Positions 30,001 through 41,071 of a stretch of DNA of 64,000 bases are shown here, in pieces. The translations under genes and the position numbers were made by a program. Source of the stretch: Paramecium octaurelia (lineage: Eukaryota > Ciliophora > Oligohymenophorea > Peniculida > Parameciidae); the NCBI GenBank assembly GCA_905182995.1, contig CAJJDP010000031.1, positions 329,986-393,985 of the forward strand, in the 5' to 3' direction. The notes below the pieces were generated by a model, which saw nothing but the letters and a program-made list of their open reading frames with translations, did no database searches and had not been told where the DNA came from. Positions within the stretch are counted from its first letter, which is position 1. The number at the start of each line of letters is the position of its first letter.

Positions 30001-30409
30001 GGCTTGTGCAAATGCCAAAGAAAAATGTTCATATACTCCTGAATCAAAATCAGGAACAACAACCATTCCTAGCAAATGTGATCCTCATACCTGCGCTTCC
30101 AATAAGTAAACTAATGGAAATTGCTCTAATTTCTTCAGTTGGGATTCTAAATCTTAATAAATTTGTGTTGTCGATGGTGCTGATTGTAAAGAGAAGGACC
30201 CTGCTACTTTCACCTAAGATTAATGCTATGTGAATTCAGGATACACCTATACTTGGAGCACAACTACTAATAAATGTGGAGTATGCACAGCTGTTTAACC
30301 TAATAATAATAACACCACTGATCCTAATACAACAACTCCAAACAACACAGATACCTCAGGGTACATTCTAGGTTTCACAACTATTATCTTAGGATATCTA
30401 GTTTTCTGA
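21074..30409 (+). CDS. Giant GPI-anchored surface antigen (i-antigen / PSA family)
   Basis: Variable-surface-antigen-type protein of about 3,100 residues, of the family that coats Paramecium cell and cilia and defines serotypes. From about 21380 one frame runs to TGA 30407-30409. Its cysteines recur every 7-25 residues in the PSA-domain pattern (PF01508), for example CTKRTSLGCSWDETKNTC and CVKTFGCLWNTDKC, with W just after a C in many units and 'CxTAPxT..' links. Ten near-identical 76-residue repeats occupy the centre (24683-26968). The tail is Asn/Thr-rich (NNNNTTDPNTTTPNNTDTSG) followed by a hydrophobic end (YILGFTTIILGYLVF), a classic GPI-attachment signal. The start is uncertain: ATG 21074 (MRKSLFFFLWYY) gives a secretory signal, but 21230-21390 needs one or two introns that I could not fix. 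Such genes are usually expressed one at a time. Confidence 0.9.
24683..26968 (+). repeat. Ten tandem 228-bp repeats inside the surface antigen
   Basis: The sequence acagccagcactgattgt recurs at 24683, 24911, 25139, 25367, 25595, 25823, 26051, 26279, 26507 and 26735, exactly 228 bp apart. An eleventh, diverged start lies at 26969 (spacing 234). 228 bp is 76 codons, so the frame is kept. The interior copies look identical base for base, while the first and last units carry substitutions and the last carries a 6-bp insertion. This is the pattern of recent homogenisation. Each unit carries eight cysteines. Confidence 0.97.
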
Positions 30410-31055
30410 TCCAATTGATTATTAAATTTATATAGGGAAATATTTTAAACCATTTAATTTTGTTTCTTCCCCTTCATTGTTGGATAAAACTTTGATATTT
30501 AGTTTAAATTATAAAATTATTCTGTGAACATCAGAATATTGAATTGAAGGGTAATTGATTTCTATGTGATCTACGTCCAATAGCTCAAATTATCAATATC
30601 TTATATTTTATTATATTATATTAGATAGTTAAAACATGATTGGGACATTAGAAAGATTTAAAAATTGCAGTAAAACAATAGTCTATGAAATTTGCATTTT
30701 TCAAAACAAGAATAATATATAATGAAGGGTTGATTCATAGATTAAGTTTAATACTCAATGCTTATTGCCTATATTTTGATAACAGTACTTTTTTCATTTT
30801 ATATTATCTAAATTTTATTATGTTCAAATATTTTAGACTTAAATGAAGAATGAACACTAATATAAATCTTACTTGATATATCTAATGATACTTATTAAGA
30901 GAATTAATTATAAGGACGCACCTAATTCAATTTGTTGTAATTATTTTGATTCTGACAATCTATTTCTAATAAAGAGGTGACATTGATAAATGTACATGGT
31001 TATAATTTATAATTAAAAATAATTTATTTTAGAATAATAATAATTATAGTTGAGA
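30410..31055. other. Intergenic region 3' of the surface antigen
   Basis: About 650 bp of AT-rich DNA between two same-strand genes. No coding frame with family similarity, RNA gene or repeat was recognised. Confidence 0.45.
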
Positions 31056-34000
31056 ATGATATAAGAAAAGAGTCTAGAATTACCATGCTATATGGTTGAA
31101 CACAAGAGCAATATTAAGATAGTATGTTTAAACGAGCAGTGTAAAGAGTTTAGACTATTTTGCATGAAATGCGTTTAAAATAAACATCATTCAACTCATT
31201 TGTAAGACTGGATAGATATTCCTTAATTTATTGAATAAATAGAAAAATTTGAGACAGATTATCAAAGCCTTATGAATGAGTTAACTAAAGATCTAAATAC
31301 AATTATATAGAATTTTAATAATTTGAAGGAAGGAATAAAAATAAAATATGTATTAGACTAGGAGAGAATTGAGAAATTAAGTCTAATAGAAATAAATGTA
31401 ATTGTCAGTTAAATGTTAAAATACAAAGAATTTAAAGAAGAGACTATTAAAACAATTTAAGAATATGGATCAATTTTTAATCAATAATTAATAAATTTGT
31501 AAAATAAGTTAATTGTAAGTGAAGAGAAAAATATGGAGAGAAATCGAGTAGATAATGAATCAAGTGAAAAGATTAGTCGATTAAGCGAATCTAAATATTA
31601 AGAAGCAATGTAAAAAGATGGTGGATTGAGTGATAAGATTAGTAGATCAAGTGATAAGATAAGCAGATCTAATGAGAATATCAGTGTACGAAGTCAAAAA
31701 AATAACAGATCAACTTAGAAAAAGAGCTTGTCAAGGGAAAAAAAAATAGTTTCAAACCTAAAAGATATTCAATAATCATTAGAGCTTTGCGTTAAGGGTA
31801 TCTATTTAATTATTCAATTTTATAGGTTAGAAGTTAACTGAGAAATAAATGTTTAAAGAAGCTATTGAGATGTTTAATTAATCAATGGTTTTAAATCCTA
31901 TTAATTCCAAAGCCTTTTATCTGAAATGTATTTACCTAACAATTTTTAGCTTATAGTTTAAGGTTAACAGAAAATTATGAAGAAGCCTTAGTTTGGGCTG
32001 ACAAAGTCCTTGAGATAGAACCTAATCATATAAAAGCTCTAGATTGTAAAAGTAAGAGTCTATTAATATTTTAGTTTATTGTCTAAGTATCCTTAGAAAA
32101 TACAAGGAAGCATTGGATATTATTGAAAAAGTGTTGCATACATACCCTAATCATTTAAATTCTATGATTAATAAAGGTTATTAACTATTGTAATTTATAG
32201 TGAATTGCTTAAGAGAACTAGGGCAATATCAAAAATCTATTTAATTGTCAGATGTAGTTCTTAAATAAGATCCCAAAAACATAAATGTGTTGTTTTGTAA
32301 ATGTAAGTTAAATTTTAATTTTAATAGTGTATAGTTTAGTTATGGTTGGTAAATGTTAAGAGGCTCTTGAATTTGCTGAGAATGCATTGGTTGAAAATCC
32401 TAACAATTCCAAGATATTATACTGTAAAAGTAAATATTATCAATAAATAAAAGTTCAAAGCTTATTTGGTCTCTAGAAATATGAAGAAGCGATTCAAATG
32501 ATAGATAAAGCTTTAGGTGAGGATTCAAACCAAGTCAATCTTTCTAGTGTTAAAGGTAATTGAATTTCGAAAAGATAGCAAAAATCTTATTTGTACAAAA
32601 AAAGAACAATGAAGCATTAAAAATTGTTGACAAGGTATTGGTGTAAGATCCTAACGATATTGATGCTTTGGATTGTAAAAGTATTATTTTAATCCTATAA
32701 GTTTAGTTGAAATTTTATATTCCCTTGGGAAATATCGTGAGGCTATTAAATTAGCTGGTAAGATCTTAATTAAGAATCCTAAACATCTGAATGCTTTAAT
32801 TTTTAAAAGTATTGTTAAAATATTATAAGCTATGAGTTTATTTATGCGTAAAAAATATAAAAAGGTAGAAACTTATGCTGACAAAGTATTGAGTATTGAC
32901 TCTAATCATCAAACAGCATTATTTTATAAGGGTAAAATATTATTAACCTTAAGCAAATAGTTTAAAATAAGAGGGTAATCATAAGGATGCGTTAATTTGC
33001 ATAAACAAGTTGTTAGAGAATGATCCTAAGAATTTAGAATTATTATTATTAAAAAGTAGATTTCTATTAATATCTAAGCTCAAAGTTTATATTTGCTCGA
33101 TCAATTTCAAGAAGCTATAATTTGGGCTAATTAAGTTTTGGAAATAGACCCTAATAATTTAGATACATTATATTGCAAAGGTTGTAAATTTAATATCATA
33201 TTCTAGCTGATAACCTAAGATTGCTTGGAAATTACAAAGAAGCAATAGATTGGTCTGATAAGGTATTAGCTATAAATCCTGAACATACCAGAACTTTACA
33301 TTGCAAAGGTATCATTCAATAAAATATGTTTAGCGAGNGGTTAACAGAAAATTATGAAGAAGCCTTAGTTTGGGCTGACAAAGTCCTTGAGATAGAACCT
33401 AATCATATAAAAGCTCTAGATTGTAAAAGTAAGAGTCTATTAATATTTTAGTTTATTGTCTAAGTATCCTTAGAAAATACAAGGAAGCATTGGATATTAT
33501 TGAAAAAGTGTTGCATACATACCCTAATCATTTAAATTCTATGATTAATAAAGGTTATTAACTATTGTAATTTATAGTGAATTGCTTAAGAGAACTAGGG
33601 CAATATCAAAAATCTATTTAATTGTCAGATGTAGTTCTTAAATAAGATCCCAAAAACATAAATGTGTTGTTTTGTAAATGTAAGTTAAATTTTAATTTTA
33701 ATAGTGTATAGTTTAGTTATGGTTGGTAAATGTTAAGAGGCTCTTGAATTTGCTGAGAATGCATTGGTTGAAAATCCTAACAATTCCAAGATATTATACT
33801 GTAAAAGTAAATATTATCAATAAATAAAAGTTCAAAGCTTATTTGGTCTCTAGAAATATGAAGAAGCGATTCAAATGATAGATAAAGCTTTAGGTGAGGA
33901 TTCAAACCAAGTCAATCTTTCTAGTGTTAAAGGTAATTGAATTTCGAAAAGATAGCAAAAATCTTATTTGTACAAAAAAAGAACAATGAAGCATTAAAAA

Positions 34001-36521
34001 TTGTTGACAAGGTATTGGTGTAAGATCCTAACGATATTGATGCTTTGGATTGTAAAAGTATTATTTTAATCCTATAAGTTTAGTTGAAATTTTATATTCC
34101 CTTGGGAAATATCGTGAGGCTATTAAATTAGCTGGTAAGATCTTAATTAAGAATCCTAAACATCTGAATGCTTTAATTTTTAAAAGTATTGTTAAAATAT
34201 TATAAGCTATGAGTTTATTTATGCGTAAAAAATATAAAAAGGTAGAAACTTATGCTGACAAAGTATTGAGTATTGACTCTAATCATCAAACAGCATTATT
34301 TTATAAGGGTAAAATATTATTAACCTTAAGCAAATAGTTTAAAATAAGAGGGTAATCATAAGGATGCGTTAATTTGCATAAACAAGTTGTTAGAGAATGA
34401 TCCTAAGAATTTAGAATTATTATTATTAAAAAGTAGATTTCTATTAATATCTAAGCTCAAAGTTTATATTTGCTCGATCAATTTCAAGAAGCTATAATTT
34501 GGGCTAATTAAGTTTTGGAAATAGACCCTAATAATTTAGATACATTATATTGCAAAGGTTGTAAATTTAATATCATATTCTAGCTGATAACCTAAGATTG
34601 CTTGGAAATTACAAAGAAGCAATAGATTGGTCTGATAAGGTATTAGCTATAAATCCTGAACATACCAGAACTTTACATTGCAAAGGTATCATTCAATAAA
34701 ATATGTTTAGCGAGTTGTTTAAGATTACTTGGTTAGTATGATGATGCTGCTATTTGGTCAGAGAAAGCTTTAGTAGCCAATCCTAAATCAGTTAATATTT
34801 TACGTTAGAAAGGTAGAATCTGAAAGTATTTGAATAGCAAATTCGTTAAAAAATATGGGGTAATACTAGTAAGCACTGGATTTAGTAGAAAAAGCCTTGG
34901 CAATAGAGCCAAAGCATATAAACACTTTAGATTGCAAACGTTTTAAATTATTATATATTAGTTTAATGCATATATTGGCTTGGTAAAATTAATGATTCAA
35001 TTGGGTTATCTGATCAGATTTTAGAGTTAGATCCAAATAATTTAAATTCCTTATGTTGCAAAGGTAAATGAAATTTAAATATCTTTAGCTGATTGTTTAA
35101 GACAATTGAAAAGATATTTGGATGCTCTGTTATGCTGTGATAAAGTATTAGAGATAAACCAAAACCACATAGATATTTTAAGTTGTAAAGGTACATTTAA
35201 GCAATTAATTTAAGCATAATGCTTATATATACTTAAAGAATACGATGAGGCATTAGAATACATCAATAAAGTACTTGCACTGGATCCGAATAATGAGTAA
35301 GTTATTAGTTGTAGAGGTATGCTTGAAATTATAATTTTAGTGAATGTGTTATTGTAAAAGGGATAGCATGTAGAGGCATCTAAATAAGCTGATAAGGTTT
35401 TAGAAATTAATTTTCAGAACAAAGATGTCCTGATTTGCAAGAGTATTAAAATTTATCATAAATTAAAAGCGTAGTGCTTACATCTGTAAAATAAGAATAA
35501 AGAGACTCTGATTTGTGCTGATTTGGTTCTAGAGATTGATCCTAATCATGTTCCTACTTTATTCATAAAAGGTATCAATTACATGCATTTAGCTAATACC
35601 TTATTTAAACTGGGCCGCTTCACTGAGGCTCTAGAATCGACTGATGCAGTTTTAAAAATTGATCCAGATCATGCTGAAACCATTCTTTGCAAATGTACTC
35701 CTCTTTTTTTAGTTAGCCAATTGTTTAAGACTATTAGGACAACATTCGGATGCTCTCATCTATATAGACAAATACTTAACTGTAGATCCTACTAACCTAA
35801 CCGTTATTGAACAAAAAGGTACAACATAATTTATTACCTAATCAGCTTAACTCTTACATTCAACAGAAAGACATGAGGAATCAAATCTATGGATTGAAAA
35901 GGTACTTGAATAAGATCCAGATAACATGAATATATTAAACTATAAAGGTAACTCAGTCATTTATTTTTAGCTGATAATTTAAGAGCTTTGGGTAAAAGTA
36001 AAGAATCAATAGTAATTGCTGAAAAGATTTTGGCCTATGATTCTAAATCAGTGAATGCTCTGTTTTGTAAAGGTAAATATTTGGCGAATATTAATAGCTG
36101 ATTGTTTAAAAGCTTAGGGTCAATATAATTTAGCTGAATAATGGGTTGATTTTGCATTAAAGCATGATTCCAAACATGTAAATTCATTGGCTTGTAAGGG
36201 TAATAAGTTCTCATAATTAGGTGAAATATTAAGGATGTTTAAACAATATGATTAAGCTTTGAAATAATTTAATATTGCTTTGAGTATTAATCCCAACAGT
36301 TATATATCCCTTACTTAAAAAGGTAAATGGACTTACATATAATTAGGCGCATGTCTACAAGAAATAAAATAATATTCAGAAGCATTATCAATCTTTGATA
36401 AAGCCTTGAAAATAAAACCCAATGATGAATGGGTTCAAACCAGAAAAAGTATTTATTATTATTTGATGTAGAATAATGTGAAGATGTTTTTAAGAAGACA
36501 GCTTCTGCAAAATCAAAATGA
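31056..36521 (+). CDS. B-box-like zinc / TPR repeat protein, one TPR per exon
   Basis: A ciliate-specific tetratricopeptide protein. The first exon (ATG 31056) encodes about 250 residues with a B-box-like Cys/His cluster (CYMVEHKSNIKIVC, CKEF, FCMKCVQNKHHSTH), a coiled coil and a Ser/Arg stretch (DKISRSSDKISRS). Then come about 26 non-redundant TPR units, each about 34 residues of the form 'A-x-CL-x2-LG-x-Y-x2-AL-x4-D-KVL-x-I-x-PN-x8-L-x-CK-G'. After nearly every 'CK-G/S' lies a 22-31-nt phase-1 intron, so each exon is one TPR. The end is QCEDVFKKTASAKSK, TGA 36519-36521. TPRs usually bind partner proteins; none can be named here. Positions 33338-34714 (an N plus an exact copy of 31962-33337) are probably an assembly duplication, so the true gene is about 1.4 kb shorter and the protein about 1,140 residues. 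Confidence 0.85.
31962..33337. repeat. First copy of a 1376-bp exact direct duplication
   Basis: Same sequence as 33339-34714 at an offset of 1377, in exons and introns alike, with a single N at 33338 between the copies. The copy begins at ggttaacagaaaattatg and ends at atatgtttagcgag. It is most likely an unmerged contig overlap. Confidence 0.95.
33339..34714. repeat. Second copy of a 1376-bp exact direct duplication
   Basis: Directly follows the N at 33338 and repeats 31962-33337, then continues into unique TPR exons at 34715. It starts inside a TPR exon and not at an exon boundary, which argues against a natural exon-unit duplication. Confidence 0.95.
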
Positions 36522-37110
36522 ATAATAAATTTATAATATTTATTCAAATCATATAATCATAAAGTTTAATTAAATAGATATTCATTAATTTATTGATTAA
36601 CTCATATTAAAATGTTTTATATATTTTTATAAAAGAAGGATTAATTTAAGAACACAAATGTTTTGCAATGATTTGAATTAAAATTGTTATTGCTAATTCA
36701 AAAAGAAATAGATTTTATAAAGCCAGTTATGAGAGAATGAATCTACTTCACATAACCACTTTATTTGGATACCTCATCATCAATTTTATATTTAATATTT
36801 TTGAATAAAATCGAATTTGGTATATAGATTAATATTAATGTTATAATAAATTCAAATAGCCTATAATATCCTAAAATTTAAGTCTCTAATTACGCTTACT
36901 TTCTAAAGTGTGATCTTGATTTCTTAAAAGTAAGCATTCAACAATTCTTAAGAAAATTGCTATATTATTAAATTTAATGATTAATGCCAGACTAAATTCA
37001 ATAAAAAATTATTAATTATACTTCTACTTAGAATAATTATCGATTATTTAACATTAAAAGAATACATTAAGATATATTTAATTACTTTATTATAAATTTT
37101 ATATTTAATA
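36522..37110. other. Intergenic region between the two TPR genes
   Basis: About 590 bp, AT-rich. I see no supported gene or repeat. Confidence 0.45.
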
Positions 37111-39057
37111 ATGATTTAGAAATAAAAAAGCAATTAACATTGTAAAATACATCCTAATCAAAATTTCATATTCTGCTGCTTTAAAAAAGAATGCAATTAA
37201 AATAGAATATTTTGTTTGGATTGTTTGAAATAGAAATAGCATATAGAGCATATGGATGCTGTTTAAAAATTGGAAGATGCTAATATTTTCATTAATTAAT
37301 AGTTAAGCAAGGTTAAAGATGTTATTACAACCACAAAAAATGAATTTGAACTAGCAAAGGAGTCATTCAACACATTGATAAAAGGATTATAATATCAAGT
37401 TTTTGGATTAGAAGCTGCGATGAGTAATATGGACTTAAATCAAATTTAAGAAACCATAGCAAATTTATTCTTATTTGAAAGAGTATAATTAACAATGTAA
37501 TAATCAATCGAACAAACACTTTACAAATTAAGAAAGACAATTGAAGATACATATCAAAATTTTTAGATAAACTTATTTATTTAGAAAGACGAAGACATCT
37601 TAGTAAAAATTGGTAAGACTTAATGAATAACAAAATAGGTAGCTATTTATTTGAGTAATAATAATACAAAAAGGCTATTGAATACTATGATGAATGTTTA
37701 GATATGAATGAAGAAAATGAATAAGCTTTATTCGGAAAAGGTAAAATCTATTTAAATTTGAGGGGAGTGTTTAAGAGCTATTCAATAATTTAGATAAGCA
37801 TCAGAATGTTATTAAAAAGTTTAATTCATAAATAGCAATAATACTCAAGCATATCTCAAACAGGGTTATTATCTTTTTCATTTTTAGGAGAATGTCTATA
37901 ATATTTGTATTAATTTAACACAGCCATTGAGGTATATAATAAAGCAATACTTTTGGATAAATCCGATTTTGCATCGATTTATTATAAAGGTATTTATAAA
38001 ACTTTAATTAGGTTATTGCTTACTATAATTGTGGAATTTTACAGAAGCTAAAGTGTGTTTCGAAGATGTGGTCAAAATTAGTTCTGATAATAATTATACA
38101 CTGCTAGCTAAAAGTATGATATAATATGATTTAGGCAATCTGTTACTTATAACCTTACATCCTGAAGAAGCTAAATAGATCCTTGATTAAATTTTAGAAA
38201 ATTCTCCTCAAAAATTTGACATCTTTGTGTTGAATACATCAATTTCAACTTTTACTATAAGAGAGTTATGTAATTTCGACTAAGACAATAATGAAATTGA
38301 ATAAATGATATAATAGTTTCCATAGAATATTTTTGCATTGTATTTAAAAGGCATTAAATCCATTTATTTTTTAAGGAATTTCTTTAACAAAGGATAAAAA
38401 TTTTGAAGAAGCATAAAAGATTTAAGAAAAGCTTATAGAAATCGATCCAACATCATGGATGATTCAACATTTAAAAGGTAAATTCAAGTTTATTTTTAGT
38501 GAAGTTTTTAAAAAATGAAGGCAAGTATGATTAATCTCTAGAGCTTTTAGAATCGATGTTAGTATTTAATCCTGATAACATTCGTTTAATATTCGAAAGA
38601 TTCCAAGTATCAAAATACTCTTACTTAGTAATTTGATTAATTAGATTCTGACTAACAAATTAAATATATTGACTATTTATTGGTAAGATTTCCCCAATAG
38701 ATATTTCTCTTTTGGGTTAAAGGCTTTACTTTAATGAATTAGAATATATATGATGAAGCTTTATTAACCTTTAATGCAGCATTATCTAAGGATCCCTATA
38801 ATTTTTGGATTGCCTCTTTTAAAGGTGATAAAAATATCATTTTATAGCAAGTACCCTATCTGAGTTGAAAAAATATTAAGAAGCCGTTGATCTCTTATAC
38901 TCAATACTTGATGAATCCCCAGAGAATATAAAAGTTTCATAACTCATAAGTCTAATTCTTTAATATTTTAGATGAAGTCTTATTTAAAATGAATAACATC
39001 AATGAATAAGTCGATTCAAATGATGAAACAGAAGTTGAAAATATCCAATCTGACTGA
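37111..39057 (+). CDS. B-box-like zinc / TPR protein, second paralogue
   Basis: Same architecture as the preceding gene but shorter, about 590 residues. ATG 37111 opens MIQKQKSNQHCKIHPNQNF. The Cys/His cluster CCFKKECN..IFCLDCLKQKQHIEH is followed by a coiled-coil segment (QTLYKLRKTIEDTYQNFQ). TPR-like units (SYLFEQQQYKKAIEYYDECL, CLQYLYQFNTAIEVYNKAI, then more divergent ones) are separated by phase-1 introns of about 22-26 nt after 'GK-G', 'KQ-G' and 'YK-G'. The acidic C-terminus (NNINEQVDSNDETEVENIQSD) ends at TGA 39055-39057. It lies tandem to the first TPR gene, 590 bp apart, which suggests local duplication of an ancestor. Its 3' two-thirds is repeated after an N at 39080-40385. Confidence 0.8.
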
Positions 39058-39078
39058 GTAATGAATAAAATTTACAAA
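37752..39078. repeat. First copy of a 1327-bp exact direct duplication
   Basis: Identical to 39080-40406 at an offset of 1328, covering the 3' part of the second TPR gene plus 21 bp after its stop. An N at 39079 separates the copies. Confidence 0.95.
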
Positions 39079-39079
39079 N

Positions 39080-40406
39080 TTAAATTTGAGGGGAGTGTTT
39101 AAGAGCTATTCAATAATTTAGATAAGCATCAGAATGTTATTAAAAAGTTTAATTCATAAATAGCAATAATACTCAAGCATATCTCAAACAGGGTTATTAT
39201 CTTTTTCATTTTTAGGAGAATGTCTATAATATTTGTATTAATTTAACACAGCCATTGAGGTATATAATAAAGCAATACTTTTGGATAAATCCGATTTTGC
39301 ATCGATTTATTATAAAGGTATTTATAAAACTTTAATTAGGTTATTGCTTACTATAATTGTGGAATTTTACAGAAGCTAAAGTGTGTTTCGAAGATGTGGT
39401 CAAAATTAGTTCTGATAATAATTATACACTGCTAGCTAAAAGTATGATATAATATGATTTAGGCAATCTGTTACTTATAACCTTACATCCTGAAGAAGCT
39501 AAATAGATCCTTGATTAAATTTTAGAAAATTCTCCTCAAAAATTTGACATCTTTGTGTTGAATACATCAATTTCAACTTTTACTATAAGAGAGTTATGTA
39601 ATTTCGACTAAGACAATAATGAAATTGAATAAATGATATAATAGTTTCCATAGAATATTTTTGCATTGTATTTAAAAGGCATTAAATCCATTTATTTTTT
39701 AAGGAATTTCTTTAACAAAGGATAAAAATTTTGAAGAAGCATAAAAGATTTAAGAAAAGCTTATAGAAATCGATCCAACATCATGGATGATTCAACATTT
39801 AAAAGGTAAATTCAAGTTTATTTTTAGTGAAGTTTTTAAAAAATGAAGGCAAGTATGATTAATCTCTAGAGCTTTTAGAATCGATGTTAGTATTTAATCC
39901 TGATAACATTCGTTTAATATTCGAAAGATTCCAAGTATCAAAATACTCTTACTTAGTAATTTGATTAATTAGATTCTGACTAACAAATTAAATATATTGA
40001 CTATTTATTGGTAAGATTTCCCCAATAGATATTTCTCTTTTGGGTTAAAGGCTTTACTTTAATGAATTAGAATATATATGATGAAGCTTTATTAACCTTT
40101 AATGCAGCATTATCTAAGGATCCCTATAATTTTTGGATTGCCTCTTTTAAAGGTGATAAAAATATCATTTTATAGCAAGTACCCTATCTGAGTTGAAAAA
40201 ATATTAAGAAGCCGTTGATCTCTTATACTCAATACTTGATGAATCCCCAGAGAATATAAAAGTTTCATAACTCATAAGTCTAATTCTTTAATATTTTAGA
40301 TGAAGTCTTATTTAAAATGAATAACATCAATGAATAAGTCGATTCAAATGATGAAACAGAAGTTGAAAATATCCAATCTGACTGAGTAATGAATAAAATT
40401 TACAAA
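39080..40406. repeat. Second copy of a 1327-bp exact duplication (3' fragment of TPR gene 2)
   Basis: Starts in the middle of an intron of TPR gene 2 (ttaaatttgaggggag), runs through the duplicated stop at 40383-40385 and continues into unique DNA at 40407. It has no promoter or start codon of its own and is probably an assembly artefact, not a second gene. Confidence 0.93.
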
Positions 40407-41071
40407 ATAAACAGTATAAAAATATTTTACTTTAATATAATCTCAGACATAATCGTATTAGTGAATTTAAGAAATATTAATCCATAATTGTTTAATTGAT
40501 AATAAAATTGTATTTTTATAGTCAATTAGAAGTTTTTATTAAATTGTTTGCTTAATTTAATATAATAATAAATCTATTTAGGCGATGACACAAAATGTTA
40601 TTGCTTTGTATCTTTCACATTAACTTGTATCATAAGTTCATTCATATCTTGGCTTTATATAATTGATAAATTTTGAAGAATTTGTTAAAATTTAAGATGA
40701 GAAAATTAAGTCAACAAACATGTTAGATATTAAACTTGGTTTACAACTGTATATGCTGAAATGGATGAATAAAGGTGTTCTGATTGCTTCTTAATGGTCA
40801 AATATAAACTGGTTATCCTGTATTTTCCAATCGTGCCTAGAATGTTTACTTTGAAATGTTAAGGAATCAAATAACAGGCGATTGGATTTAATAATTGGTT
40901 GAGATGACTTATACACTTAATTAGATATGATATGGAAAAGAATTCATATAAAAATAATTGTTTTGATATGACTCAAGAAATAACATAATTTCATAGGATA
41001 ATACATATTATTATTAAATACAAAAAATAGAACAATAAGAAAATAATCTTTATAAATTTAATTAATAACCC
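40407..41071. other. Region upstream of the MORN-like gene
   Basis: AT-rich. It contains one open frame of 89 codons (ATG 40585 to TGA 40852-40854; MTQNVIALYLSHQLVSQVHS) that could be a small gene, a relic or an alternative first exon of the next gene. No family similarity seen. Confidence 0.35.

Noticed and set aside
39080-40385. A third TPR gene
   Set aside because: It is an exact copy of the 3' part of the second TPR gene, begins in an intron right after an N, and has no start codon.
37752-40406. Mobile element or transposon with long direct repeats
   Set aside because: No transposase, terminal inverted repeats or target-site duplication. The copies are ordinary gene sequence abutting an N.
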